A stretch of 64,000 bases of DNA from Adiantum capillus-veneris (GCA_014529385.2 CM043966.1:93261087-93325086), one strand, 5' to 3'; positions 46,683 to 57,992 are shown, counted from the first letter of the stretch. A program made the numbers and translations. Notes: generated by a model not told the origin, from the sequence alone.

Positions 46683-47080
46683 CAAATGCTGGATCTCTGC
46701 ACTGAATAACATGCCAAAAGTACAAGGGGTTGGTCTGCATATATAGGCAATCTTGAAGTCTGCCCTACCTAGTGCAGAAATCCCACGATCCCAATAAATG
46801 GCGTTAAATGCTAATATGTAAAACTCATTGAAAGTGACCTAGGACACATATTTAATAGCAGAACTGCACAAGACTCGAGACTCTGACCCCAAGAAACCCT
46901 AGGAACGGGGGTCCCACCTCATGCCAGCCTACCGGGTGAGCAACATAGTGAAGTGCATTGCCGTGAACAGGTATGTCTATCTCAAGTACGACCAAGCACA
47001 GCCACAAAACAACCCTCACTCCCTAATCTGCTCCTGGGAGATACTCGAGTCACCACCGGACAAGAATCTTAACTCTAACA
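45722..47080 (-). repeat. Cop-C 3' LTR with LINE-like insertion
   Basis: On the reverse strand it starts TGTTAGAGTTAAG at 47080 and ends TTGCACCTTTGACA at 45722. Matches to the 5' LTR: 45722-45893 with 51173-51335, 46010-46107 with 54600-54690, and 46681-46705 with 54773-54806. TATATA near 46738 on the proximal side is the probable promoter. (GA)n at 45966-46015 and 46610-46680. Confidence 0.78.
46116..46607 (-). mobile_element. HL-2: second ORF1-only LINE-like unit inside the Cop-C LTR
   Basis: Flanked by CGCTAGAG at 46108-46115 and 46600-46607, a probable target duplication. On the reverse strand: ORF1-like text GILVLKYKEARIALLQQARL and TKIWISEALTLAQLKVKKQE, stops near 46378, a closing AGKW-Y-GGKAI-EEF part near 46320, then the same 3' end as HL-1 (CCGAGGACGATAATG and the TATC tail). 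Truncated further at its 5' end than HL-1. The 5' LTR at 54690 shows the empty site. Confidence 0.65.
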
Positions 47081-47555
47081 CCCCCTCTCAGCTCCTGGAT
47101 GGGAAACGAGTCCAAGGGACCTGGCATGAGAGAATACTGTCGCCTGTGGAAGAGATTTGGTGAAGATGTCAGCAGGGTTATTCAAAGTCGGGAGGTACTC
47201 TAGGCAGATAGAGCCATCCTTGGTCTTTTCACGAACAAAATGGTACTGTATCTCTATATGCTTGGTCTGGGCATGGAACAACAGGTTCCTTGTGATGGCT
47301 ATACAACTCTGGTTGTCTGAGTACATAATGGTCGTCTGCTACGGAAGGCCCATCTCCAAAAGTGACCTTCAAATCCACACCGACTCACATGTAGCACTAT
47401 AAACAGCAAGGTACTTTGCCTTTGTGGAAGACAAGGCAATTGTTAGTTGTTTCTTGCTGCTCCATGAAACTACTCCTGTGCCAAAAGAAAAGGTATAACC
47501 TGTAGTCGACCATCGTCCATCTGGATGTCCACCCCAATCCGAACACTCCATCCTC
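47081..47555 (-). pseudogene. Cop-C RNase H
   Basis: Reverse strand: CSDWGGHPDGRWSTTGYTFS, GVVSWSSKKQLTIALSSTKA, then a frameshift and MYSDNQSCIAITRNLLFHAQ, TKHIEIQYHFVRE and NPADIFTKSLPQ. This is the copia RNase H domain with D, E and D largely intact. It is cut off from its RT core by the insertion at 47556-48155. Confidence 0.85.
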
Positions 47556-47559
47556 GTAG

Positions 47560-47962
47560 TGTCACAAGGCGAGCACCACGTGCCAATAGAAAAGAACAGA
47601 CTAAAAAGACTTTTAGCACTTCAATAACAACTAAACTGAAAGAGAGAGACGACATGCGACACGGAGTGGCGGAATTCCACCCCAGAGAGTATTGGCTCCA
47701 AACCTTGGCGCCCCTTTCAGTATTTCTTTATATTGCATCAACACAGTACAAACCGGTACTCCAGACTCTGCACCTTCTCCATGAAGCATGCCAAAGAATG
47801 AGCCCTAGCCTCATATTTAAAGGCCCATGGCGTAAAAAGCAGTTTACATGAAAACCTTTCAAACTCAAAAGCTTCTGGTCCAAAAAGCAATGCCAAAAGC
47901 TAACAACGTACATCACGGAAATCCGTACAGCCTGCAACGTCATCAGCCAGCGCAAAACCAAT
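47560..47962 (-). repeat. Reverse-oriented LTR fragment inside Cop-C
   Basis: Reverse strand: TATAAAGAAATACTG then AAAGGGGCGCC, then GGAGCCAATACTCTCTGG and a U5-like tail with CGGAATT-like CCGCC text. Closely matches the LTR at 57993-58290. No coding sequence of that element accompanies it. Confidence 0.6.
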
Positions 47963-48155
47963 TGAAGGGGATCGGGGAGCACCACAGACGGAGAGTGAGA
48001 GAGAGAGAGAAGGAGACACACACACGATGTGGGTGGGGAGACAGTGAAGTGGCAGCTCCCCCTATACAGTATACTCACTATAAGTATAGGGTAACAGTGG
48101 GCGGGCGCCCATGACCTGGGCGACCGGTCAAGGCACATAGGCCTTAACCCCAACA
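47963..48155 (-). repeat. Isolated Cop-A-family LTR
   Basis: Reverse complement of the Cop-A LTR, 193 bp with one five-base gap and few substitutions. After its end the bases AT and TGGT follow, so it kept the first part of a primer site before breaking. The flanks (GTGTA / ATTGG) show no target duplication. It is a truncated 5' end, not a clean solo LTR, and sits where the Cop-C RT core should be. Confidence 0.85.
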
Positions 48156-50959
48156 TACACCGGGTTTTTGAGAAAAGCCTTTGGCAACTAGTCTTGCCTT
48201 GTGCTTTTCCAAAGAACCATCAGATTTGTACTTGGTCGTGTAGACCCATTTGACACCAATCACTTTCCGCTTGGCAAGCCATAATACCAACACCCAAGAC
48301 ACCCAAGTGTTGTTCTTCTTGATCGAATCAAGAAGAGGATCTCTATCCTTGATCACTCTGGACATCAAAGCATAGTAAACCTGTAGTAAGTTGAAGTCGC
48401 TAAGATCATCATGTAGGGCTTCACGCCAATCAGGTGGAAAATCCAAAGTTGTTGAATCTTGCGAAGTCTCCAATAGCCACTTTGGTAACTTGTTGGTCGA
48501 GCTCCCCAGGGGAAAAGCTACTGGTATACCTGGCTCTAACTCGGCACTACGATGAGAACCACTGTCATCTGCATCATCGGGAATGGGTGTATGCTCCTCC
48601 GAAGCCCGAGGGACAGGGGTAGGAGAAGAGGGCTCATCAAGAGGCAAATCAAAATCCGGGTCTCCAAGTATCGGCAAATCGAGGGTCGTCGTGGAAGACT
48701 TGGGAGCGGAAGCCCCCTCTGAAGGTAAAATCTCGTCGAAGAAGACATCACGGCTGAGTACAATATCCCTTTTCTTTGGATCATAGAGTCGATATCCCTT
48801 GGAAAGAGTTGTAGCCAACAAAAATCATTCTCCGGGTTTTGGGGTCGAACTTCCCCCTTTGCTCCTTAGGTACATGGACATAGGCATCGCTCCCAAAAAT
48901 CCGAAAGTGGGAGACGTCGGACTTCTTACCAAAATAGGCTTCAAATGGTATCTTCTTAGGAACTGAAGAGGTTGGAGATCGGTTGATGGTGTGGACAGCC
49001 GTGGCAACTGCCTCTGCCCATAAGGACTTTGGTAAACCTTGATGCTCAATCATGGTCGGTGCCATTTCTACCACTATCCTACTCTTCCGCTCCACAATTC
49101 CATTCTCTAAAGGTCAACTGGTATTTGCAAGCTCTCGCTTGATGCCCTGGTCTGCACAAAACTGAATAAAAGCATTGGAAGTCAACTCCCCACCTTTGTC
49201 CGATCGAATAGTCTTGAAAACTTGATTGCTTTCCTTCTCCACACCAATTCTTGAAGAGGCTAAATGCCTCATGCTTGTGTTGTAGAAAATACACCTTGGT
49301 AAAGCGGCTGAAATCATCCACCAACAACATGAATTAAAGAGCCTTGCAGAGGGAAGGGGTCTGCATAGGTCCACAAAGGTCGGTGTGAACCAACTCAAAT
49401 ACGGCAATGGCTCAGCGTGTAGCAACCCTCTGAATAGATTCTCAATGTTGCTTCCCACGAATGCAAGTAATGCATTTCCCATGCTTACTCCCAACATATG
49501 GTAAGCTTGTAAGCATCTGCTCACGAAAAGCAAGCCAAAGAGCACCATTGTTCAAATGACCAAACATGTAATGCCAAAGACCACATATGGGTATCCGAGT
49601 TGATGAAGAAAGAGCATGGAGCCTGTAGAGTCCGTTCTCTATCGAGCCCCCTCTGACCTCTTTGCCGGATTGCCGATCCCGAATAGATATCGAATCCTCT
49701 CAGACATAAGATGAACTCCCAACTTTGGAGCAGAAAGTACCTTGGAGGTATGCATACCTCCTCTGTCGTTGGGAATGAGCTCCATGGAATCCTCGCTGTG
49801 AATAGGAATTTCAGATTTGTCGCCAATGAAAATGATACAGCAGTGTCGTCGCATGTTGGACAAAAGACCCTTCGAAGGTGTCATGTGCCGTGAGGCACCA
49901 CTGTCAAGAATCCAATCACGATCATCTCGACCCGCAAGAGCCATCGTAGCCTCCGATGTCCGTGGAGAGTCCATCAAGGGGAGAATCTCCAAATGAACAA
50001 AGGCGGGTGGCTGCACCACTGCCGTCGGAGAAGTCGAAGCATCTCCAACTCGCTTTGGCGCATTCTCCAATAATGCCCCTTCTCACCACAATTGTTGCAA
50101 TGTTGCTCCGCTTCAAGGCCTCACGCTCAGCATCACTCTTCTTGTCTTTGGTGTTGTTGCTTTTCTTCTTACCCTTCTGCTTCTTCTTGTTGTTGGAAGA
50201 ACTGGTCAAGCCTTCAGAGCCGAACTTCTTCCCTGTATTGAACCGCTCCTCTTGGTCCAATTCCATTGGAACAATCTCGTCCCAAGAGATAGCTCCGCTT
50301 CAATCGGCCACTCATAATCAAGGAAGAATAGAAGTTGGTGTACCGAGAAGGCAATTGGGCCAAAAGCTGGATGGACATATCCTCTGAACTAATAAGCTTT
50401 CCCACATGAAGTATCTCTTATTGAAGCTCATGCATCTTGTTGATATGATCTTGCATGGAAGAGTGCTTCGCATCCATGGTCCTCAACTGCACCTCAAGGG
50501 CTATCCGCTTCATTGGAGAACTCGATCATAAAGGGAAGAAAGCCGATCCCAAATCAACTTCGCATCTTTCATCAATCATATATGGCTAATAACTGATGGT
50601 GTATTGTTGAGGATAATGAAAGACCAGATCCAAGCATTGACACGCTCCCATAACTTCGCTCCCATCAAGTCCTTTGGCTTCTGAAAGTCGCTTGAGACAA
50701 AACCTCCAAGCCCGTAAGAGTCGAAGACCGTCATCATGGTAGCTTTCCAAAAGGCATAGTTGTCTCCATTCAATTGCCGATCCGAGGGAAAGGTAGGGAG
50801 TGTAGGTATCTTGATTCATTGATCACCTACGCTAAAATAGAACTCAAACCAGTCTCCCCATTCCTCGTTGACAGTGGTCTCACCGCTACCGATCCCATCC
50901 TCATGATGTAGTTCGTCACCTCGGGCTGAATTGGTTTCAGAATCATCACTCCTCTCCAT
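48156..50959 (-). pseudogene. gag-pol: Cop-C gag-protease-integrase-RT front
   Basis: Reverse strand from an ATG at 50959 (MERSDDSE). Gag: LNGDNYAFWKATMMTVFDSY and AKLWERVNAW. Zinc knuckle CNNCGEKGHYWRMR near 50080 with its last Cys lost. Protease DWILDSGASRHMTPSKG (about 49890) with D-S-G intact, then MELIPNDRGGMHTSKVLSAP. Integrase: VHTDLCGPM, LLVDDFSRFTKVYF, TIRSDKGGEL and VERKSR with Glu kept. Then SLWAEAVATAVHTINRSPTS and FGKKSDVSHFRIFGSDAYVH, a Pro/Ser linker, and the RT front GVKWVYTTKYKSDGSLEKHK and ARLVAKGFSQKPGV where the foreign LTR begins. Many frameshifts and stops. Confidence 0.85.
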
Positions 50960-51159
50960 GGTGTTGGAGAATTTAGGCATGTGGTAAGGCTAGGTTGATG
51001 TAGAAGTTAAAATCTGAAAATCTGCCCACTTCAGCCGAGATCAGCCCCAAAAGAGTGAAAACAGCAGAAAAAACAGCAAACCGTCTCCTTTCGTCGCGAA
51101 AAATCAGCACCACAAACTTGCACAAATCACTGATCCAATTCGAGAGGACGTCGTGGCTC

Positions 51160-51171
51160 TAATACCATGTC
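51160..51171 (-). promoter_or_regulatory. Cop-C primer binding site
   Basis: TGGTATTAGAGC on the reverse strand, one change (C to T) from the standard tRNA-iMet site, directly after the LTR end. Confidence 0.82.
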
Positions 51172-51172
51172 A

Positions 51173-51335
51173 AAAGTGCAACGGAAAAGGGTGAATCGGG
51201 TGATGAACTTGTTTGCAACCGCGAGCAAACCACCTCTCCGTGATGGGCAGCCAATAGATCTCGGATCTATCGCGATGGATCTCCTCTTTGTCAAGCTCCT
51301 AGTGCGTACCGCCCACTGAACGGGCACGCAAACTC
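51173..51335 (-). repeat. Cop-C 5' LTR, proximal part
   Basis: Matches 45722-45890 of the 3' LTR. The match stops near CGCAAACTCG, where the hAT element begins, and resumes at about 54600. Confidence 0.8.
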
Positions 51336-51574
51336 GTTGGAACGGAGTTTCCCTACCATTTCAGACTGGCTGAAACGGCGTTTTGGAATGTCATTCTTTT
51401 AAAACATTTCTGCTTGTGTGCGCTCCTCTTTGCGCTCCTAATCCTATGTGCTCTGCATTGCCATCTAAGGCTATCTAAGTGCCTAATGTCACATGTGACA
51501 GTGTGTGGGTTTTATGGGCTGAGCGTGTGCATTGTGTGCGTACCTTGCACGGCTCCTAGGTCTTCACGCACACC

Positions 51575-53893
51575 ATGACAGACCCATATTGGAGGTATGT
51601 GACCAAATTGGCATGCTATGGAGGAAGAGGGGGCTCAAAAAAATGGAGATGCAACTTTTGTGGGCTTGAGAAGATGGGGACTGTAACTCGAGTGAAAGAT
51701 CATCTTGGGCATGTACTTGGCAAGGATATGGCACCTTGTGAACACGTCCTAGCTGATGTGAAAATTGGCCTTACAGAGTGGAAAGCAAAACGCTTGGCTT
51801 TGGTCGGCATTGAAGAGGAGACTCAAACAAGTCAAAGTGCAAGAGAAGCAAGCCAATTGAGCTCAAAAAGAAGTCGGTTGGAGTCCACAGCAGGAAGTGC
51901 AGGTGCGTGATCCATTTCTCATGGAAAAAGGACTCCTTTGCCTAATGTTGATGGAGGTAAAAAGGGGCCGATCACTCTCCAATCTGCAAGCATTAAAGCT
52001 AGCATTCAAAAGCAAGCTATGAAGATAGCTACCTGTGAGGTGACACGCCTCTTCATAAGATGTGATATTCCATTCAATGTGGCCAGAACAAAGCAATGGA
52101 AGAGGACAATGAGGGCAGTGAGTCGCATAGGATGTGAGTGAGAAGGTCCTTCATTTGAGACATTGCGAACACGAGAGCTTAAGTAGGAGAAGATAAGTGT
52201 AGACGCTCAGCTTGATTTCCTGAAGGAAACATGGAAGAAGTATGGATGCAATATTCTTTGTGACAATTGGTCAGACGTGTGCAAGAGAAGTGTCTACAAT
52301 GTCTTGATTTCTTCATGCAAGGGAACTATGTTTTGGAAGGCCATAGATACTTCAGGTGCTGGTGTCACTATTACAGGTGCTTACATCTTTGGACAAATTA
52401 AAAGGATCATCGAGGCGATTGGAAAAGAGCATGTTGTGCAAGTAGTGACTGACAATGGCAACAATTGTGTATCAGCAGGACACATGTTGGCAAATGAGTT
52501 TCCTACCATTGTGTGGACACCTTGTGCTTCTCATTCCTTGGACTTGCTCATTGAGGATATTGGCAATATACCTTGGGTAAGTGAGCTCTTTGCTACTGCT
52601 AGAAAAATGGTCAAGTTTGTGACTAAGAGGCCTAAAGCACTCGGCATGTTGCGTGCCAATAGTACTTTGGAGCTCTTGAAGCCCTCCTCCACTAGGTTTG
52701 GTTACATGTTCATTGTGCTTGAGCGTCTCATTAGAGTGCGGCAAAATCTTATACGCACAATTAGCTGTGATGAATGGCTTGCTTGGAATGACATTACTGA
52801 GTTTCGGCGTAATATTTTCGATGAATCTTGGTGGATGGAGACGGAGGCATTGGTAAAATCCCTGAATCCAATCTACACGGTTCTACACATCACCGACATG
52901 GCGGGAAGGACATTAGACCTACTCTACAAGTACATAGATAAAATTGGGGAAGCTCTCAGCAGGAAAACATACTTTCCATCGGACAAGTAAGTCCTATCTC
53001 ATTTGTAGCTACTTCAAATCTCATGTTTTAATTGGCTGAATTTTATTTGCCCCTTTGTTTATGTCATATGTGTCATGCCAATCAATGTCACAAGGTTGAT
53101 GAGTTGAGAGAGGTGTGGGAATCACGATGGAATTGGTTTCACAAACCAATCCATGTTGTGGCGCATGTGTTACACCCTTTATGGCATAGTGAAGACCAAT
53201 TTCTGTCAGATGAGCTAGACAAGGGATTTCAAGAGTATGTGGCATAGTACACGCGAGGTGATGTAACGATGGCAAGAAGAATAGAAGATGATTTGTTGGC
53301 CTTTCGAAATCAAAGCAGTCACTTTGGTCGAGCCATTGCAAAGCTTCGGGACAGACAGCTCCAGCATGTCTCATTGTGGGAGAAGTATGGGAATTGTGCA
53401 CCTACTTTGGTAAATACACTTTCTTAATATCCCACAATACATTCTAGGCTTTGCCATTAAGCTTTGCAAAACCAAGTGTTTAATGCAGTTGTCCCCCTTT
53501 ATTGTCATGTGTTGTTTGCAGAAACGCCTTGCCATTCGAGTCCTCTCACAAGATTGTGTTGTTGGTCCTTGTAAGAGAAATTGGAGTCATTTGGCCCTCT
53601 TCCATACAAAGAAGATAAATAAGCTGACAACCTTGCCACTTGAGCGATTGGTGTTTTGTAATTGCAACTTACAATTGCTCGAGAAGCTTTCTGATTCCCC
53701 CGAGCCTACACAGGTCAATGTCGATACAATTGACATTGAGAGGGTGCGTGACATTCCAGATATCCCACAGCACGAGCGTGATTTGTATGCCTTGCTCTAT
53801 GAGGAGGCTATTGCTCCAGCTCATGATACAAGGGGAGAGCGGCGGCAAGGAGAGTTGCTCAAGTTGCTGGCACTAGTGCAGTTGTATCTTTAG
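51575..53893 (+). pseudogene. hAT transposase with BED finger, DUF659 and dimerisation domains
   Basis: N-terminal BED-type finger: KWRCNFCGLEKMGTVTRVKD, then H and C partners (HLGHVLGKDMAPCEHV). One frame runs from 51575 to about 52986 with stops at 51908, 52139 and about 52184. DUF659 text: GPSFETLRTREL, CNILCDNWSD, VVTDNGNNCVSAGHML and TPCASHSLDLLIEDIG, an RNase H-like core with visible Asp residues. Exon 2 (about 53095-53409) has RWNWFHKPIHVVAHVLHP and one TAG at 53245. The last exon has LAIRVLSQDCVVGPCKRNWS, the hAT dimerisation motif. Intron 53410-53521 (GT-AG, 112 bp) keeps frame. The first intron, from GTAAGT at 52987 to about 53094, needs a small indel or another acceptor to keep frame. 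Confidence 0.85.
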
Positions 53894-54240
53894 CGAGTTC
53901 AAAAGAGTCCTCTTCCTCTTCTTCCAGTGGGGTTGCAAAGAGGATGAGGCTGAGGATGATGCTTACCACTCATATTTGAGCATGATCATTCACATTATGA
54001 CCTACTATTTTGATTATGGACCCTATCTTATGTTTGTAGTGATTTCAGTAATATGTATTAGACATATTAGGACTCTGACCTTTGACCGGGTTTTATGACA
54101 TTGATGTTTTGGATCATGGATACTATGAGTCATGGCTTTTGACATTTTGACATGTCATATGTTACAAACTTACATGTATCATATGTGATTGTATCTTGGT
54201 TTGACTCATCACACCATGAAGTACTAGGTTCTTGTTTAAA

Positions 54241-54402
54241 ACCATTCTAAGAAGTGCTAAGTTGTAAACCAATAGGTTTATACTGGTTTACCGTTTCTAT
54301 GTTTGAGCATTAAGTTTGTAAACCATTCTAAGAAGTGCTAAGTTGTAAACCAATAGGTTTATACTGGTTTACCGTTTCTATGTTTGAGCATTAAGTTTGT
54401 AA
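54241..54402. repeat. Perfect-looking 81-bp tandem duplication
   Basis: 54241-54321 and 54322-54402 read identically by eye (ACCATTCTAAGAAGTGC to AAGTTTGTAA). Each copy contains TAAACC-AATA-GGTTTA, a six-pair inverted repeat. Located in the 3' non-coding part of hAT-1. Confidence 0.9.
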
Positions 54403-54595
54403 CGTTTGAATTAGGTCTTCTCATTTTTCAATTTTGAATACACATATGGCCCCTCCTATGATACTTGTTTTATGAAATACATTGTTTACAAATTGGAAAT
54501 AAAAAGTGTCGTTTCTCAACCATTTATGCCTCGGGCGAAACTCCGAAACACCGGTTTTTCTATTTCTGTTTCGGGTGGTGACTATGACAGAGAGA

Positions 54596-54680
54596 GATCG
54601 CAAGGTATAACACCAGTAGAGGTGAGATCGATGTGGAGAGAGAAAACGCTAGTCACTGGCACACCAAAACGCTAGCAAAC

Positions 54681-54774
<94 letters not shown>

Positions 54775-54806
54775 CCAGACGTTGGATATGTGCACTCCAC
54801 GTCTTA
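54596..54806 (-). repeat. Cop-C 5' LTR, distal part with GA tract
   Basis: Matches 46010-46107 and 46681-46705 of the 3' LTR. Contains (GA)n at 54685-54772. Beyond 54806 the sequence changes to gypsy gag, so the outer LTR end is missing. Confidence 0.75.
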
Positions 54807-55185
54807 CTGAGCTCAACGTTGCGATCAGACTAACTCTCAGGCGTCCCATGAAATCTGGAACAAGCTCGGCCTTGGTTTTCCCTTTCTTTGCTCGCTCCTC
54901 AACCGCTTTAGATGATTCTAGTTTTTATTCGTCCTTCTACTCCTTTGGACGCTTTGCCAAAATGTGTCCGATCTCTAAGCACTTGCCTTGCTTGTAATAC
55001 TCTCCCTTTTGCTCAACATACATTTGAGGGGTAGAAGATTTTTTCTTATGAGATTTCTTGGATTTATTTTTATCCTTGGAGGCCTCTTTCTCTGCAACCT
55101 TAGTCATTGGTTCATATTTGGTGCAAGGTGCAATGGAAGTGAATGTTGAACTTTGCTCAAGATGAGTGCTCCGAACTATGCTCAA
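54807..55185 (-). pseudogene. Gyp-5: gypsy gag end with degenerate knuckle
   Basis: Reverse strand: a Lys-rich stretch (KDKNKSKKSHKKKS), then PQMYVEQKGEYYKQGKCLEI and GHILAKRPKE. Aligning with Gyp-4 (KYYSCGKQGHILAKCPKK), this is a zinc knuckle whose last Cys is Arg. It continues to about 54807 in broken frames. Related to Gyp-4 but on the opposite strand. Confidence 0.6.
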
Positions 55186-55450
55186 GGATTTCTTTTACTA
55201 ACGGAAGGGAGAGCCTTCCGTTCCTTTAGTGAGAGAGTGCAATGATCACAAACAAGTTGCATGAAAGTACTGAGACTGAGAGATAGAGAGAGAAGAATCT
55301 GACACCAGACAAGTTGTCAAACCCTCCTCCAAGGGCCCCCCTCTCGATGGCGAGAGAAGTCTATGCTATTGATTGCACAAATCTGGTACAAGATGTTGAT
55401 GCAAGTTCGTGAGGCTATGATGCAATGTGGATCTAAGTGTCACAAACGGG
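55110..55450 (-). repeat. Inverted partner of 60650-60990
   Basis: The reverse complement matches 60650-60990 with substitutions and small gaps. Shared strings include TTCGGAGCACTCATCTTGAG, GGAGGAGGGTTT and CTCTCTATCTCTCAGTCTCA. Probably two copies of one LTR or leader region in opposite orientation, 5.2 kb apart. Confidence 0.7.
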
Positions 55451-56617
55451 AGCGCATAGCAATATAAAATATACTCGGATAAATAAAATTTATCACTTAA
55501 TATTGAAGCCAGAGGATATAGAGAGAAATAGATAGAGAGAGAGAGATAAAGTGAGAAGATCGACACAGTACCGGGACCAGAAGATGGGCTGATCCCCCCC
55601 TGTAATAGTATCTTTATTACTAAGGAGAAGTCTATACAAGCACTTGAACCGAACGTATTACCACGTTCGTTCTAGAATAAGACTTGATGGTTTCCGGAAG
55701 CCTCAACTTCCGATTCCTAGGGCAAAACCCTATTCCAAGGAACTTCCGTTCCATATTCCAATTCCTCGAGAATCAAGGTTCTCGCCTCTGGATCTCACCT
55801 TCCAGACTCAGGGCATGACATCCCTGCAACTCTCTTTCCCAACTCTATTTCCAGAGTTTTCTTCCCGCAGAACAACTCTGCTTTCCCGGACACGAAGTCC
55901 TTACTTTGGGAATCCCAACTTCCGGATGGCAACTTGAGAGACTACCTCTCTCTGATCCGTGGATCTACTTCCCAAACTCGGGTACGAAACCCCTGGGCTG
56001 ATCCGGCTCTAGTTCCTCAAAGTGTTTTTCTCCTGCAGAGGCTCATACCTTCCTCTGCTCCTACTCCCTCACTAAGAGGAAGTACACCTGCAAAAAAATA
56101 CTCAAGAGTTCATAACATGAAAATCTTTACCTTCAAAGTCTCGACGCTCGAAACGCAACTCCGTTCTCGAAAAGCAATTCCCCGGAAGAGATCTCTCCAT
56201 AGAAAATCCTCTCTTCCAATCCTACACACAAAAGAGGTGTGTTCTACGGTTCCTTCTCATAAATCAGCCCCGTCTACGACGTTTAGGGGCTGAAATCAGA
56301 GAAAAACAGCAGCTTGTCGGGATGGAAACACGCTCCGTAAGCACTTCTTCGCGAGGGAACTCGCGCACTGGGTCTTGGCGACATCTGGTACACTTGGGGC
56401 AGCCATGGGCATCACCTGCAACGTCTTCTTTACGGCTGAAATTTGCAGTAGCATCTCCTCCTTACAAAGATTGGTCCTCCTCTCTGAGTAAGGGCATGTG
56501 ATTCTTTTATAGCTCCTAACCACGAGCACGAATAGCTGCTCGCGTAGAGATCGCGGCCGGTTTTTTTTTCTTTTTGTTGAAAATTTTATTTTTCGTTTTT
56601 TTTTTCCACTGCTCTGC

Positions 56618-56674
<57 letters not shown>

Positions 56675-57035
56675 CGCTGGCTGATCTGTTGCCTTATTTA
56701 TCAAATGGCTGCCCACTTATTAAGTGGGCGGTCGGTCACCTTTAAAAATGGTCTGAATCTGTCATTAAAACCTTGTAAGTTAAAAACAATGCTTTCACAG
56801 TACTTCCCAGGTGTCCCTGGATGCAATCACATGCACAGTTGCAATGCAGACATAGACTTCCTCGCGAGAAAGCATCTGCTTTCCCGAAAGGCAATTCCGC
56901 TTTCTCAAAAAGCATCTGTTTTTCCTCAAAGTTTTCTCTGAATCAATCTTCATTCAAGTGCTTGCTTTTTCCTTGTGCACAATTCTAACACAGTTCAGAA
57001 TTTCCTCCCGACTATGGATATTCCCTTTCCAATGC
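55451..57035. other. LTR-like non-coding sequence
   Basis: On the reverse strand AATAAAGATACTATTACAGG (about 55616-55597) has the layout of an LTR polyadenylation site. CTATAAAAG near 56510 is a TATA-like candidate. (GA)n at about 56621-56671. GCCCACTTA-T-TAAGTGGGC (56711-56729) is a perfect inverted repeat. No supported gene. Confidence 0.4.
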
Positions 57036-57300
57036 ACCCGTCACCCACCTTGTGACGCATCAGGAATACCCATCACCTAGTCCTTTCCTACCAAACTTAC
57101 GGTACAATCTCCTTCACGATGCTCTGTCACCCATCCTATGACGCATCAGAGATGTCCGTTCCCGGATGGTCAGATACTTCTTTCTGATGCTCCCTATCAC
57201 CCATCCGATGTAACGCATCAAAAGTACCCGTTCTTGGTGGCCTTACAGATATTCCCGTTCTCAGTGTTCCCGTCATTACTTTAAATGACGCACTAGGAAT
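57036..57300. repeat. Four degenerate tandem units, about 76 bp
   Basis: GACGCATCA or a near variant at 57054, 57140, about 57212 and 57288, each preceded by TCACCCAYCC-like text (the last copy is more diverged) and followed by GAATACCC or a variant. Spacings are 86, 72 and 76. Confidence 0.75.
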
Positions 57301-57670
57301 ACTCTGTACTCGGATGTCTCAAGTGAGAAAAGCCCTCTCACTTAAAATTCCAATAAATCATTTAGAATTATTTTTCTGTAAGATAAAGCCAATTTAGCAA
57401 CATCCCTCTCACTTATAAACAGTTGTCCTCAACTGTAGAGGTCCAACTGAACTGCTCGGGGAGAAACCGGGAAATTTCCAAATCTTACTCAATGGTGAGT
57501 TGAGCTGGTCCTTTCTCAAAAAAGAACTTTAAAATTAAATAAACAGAAATTCAAACATTCAATACTTACCTTACCGGTTCATGTCCTTCCTCTAGTACCT
57601 CGAGGATATCCTTCACCAATCATCAAACTTACGCGCCATGTAAGAACTCATCATTCGCGTCTTTCCAACA

Positions 57671-57992
57671 GATCGAAAGTTTCCTCATCCGAGAATCTGT
57701 TAACTCAATTCCACCTTCTCAATCCCGAGAAGAATAATCCTCCTAGAAATCAATCTAGGTCTTTGCCCTTGCGCATAACCTTGCGCTATTAGTCCTGAGG
57801 ATATTAAACCTCTTGTGTCCTCTCGCATAGGGCATGTCGAGAGCATTAAGCTCATGTGAATCTTCATGAGCCAGACAAAGTGTGCCATCTTACCAAAGTA
57901 AGCTCTTATTCCGGAGCCTTTGCTTTGGGTAGGCCAATTGTTCTGATCCAAAGTTTCCTTATCCGAGACTCTGTTAACTCGATTCCGTCTTC
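57671..57992. repeat. Direct repeat pair, about 50 bp
   Basis: GATCGAAAGTTTCCTCATCC and following (57671-57718) recurs as GATCCAAAGTTTCCTTATCC (57945-57992), including CTGTTAACTC. Separation about 275 bp. The second copy abuts the LTR start at 57993. Confidence 0.75.

Larger units (their letters stand above)
45722..51172 (-). mobile_element. Cop-C: large copia element, reverse strand, heavily interrupted
   Basis: Reads from a 5' LTR ending at 51172 and a primer site at 51160-51171, through gag, protease and integrase to the front of RT (48156-50959), then RNase H (47081-47555), a polypurine tract (GAGCTGAGAGGGGG, about 47081-47094) and a 3' LTR (45722-47080). The RT core is replaced by two foreign LTR pieces (47560-47962 and 47963-48155). 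The 3' LTR holds HL-2 and the 5' LTR holds hAT-1. The LTR without inserts is about 0.87 kb. Confidence 0.82.
51336..54595 (+). mobile_element. hAT-1: DUF659-type hAT transposon inside the Cop-C LTR
   Basis: About 3.2 kb between two parts of one LTR. A transposase gene fills the middle. The ends are not sharply defined: CGGAGTTTC occurs near both ends in opposite orientation (about 51345 and 54538), and short related texts follow, compatible with degenerate terminal inverted repeats. I could not identify an 8-bp target duplication. Confidence 0.75.

Noticed and set aside
47963-48155. Clean solo LTR of the Cop-A family
   Set aside because: No target duplication flanks it and the first bases of a primer site remain attached, so it is a truncated element end.
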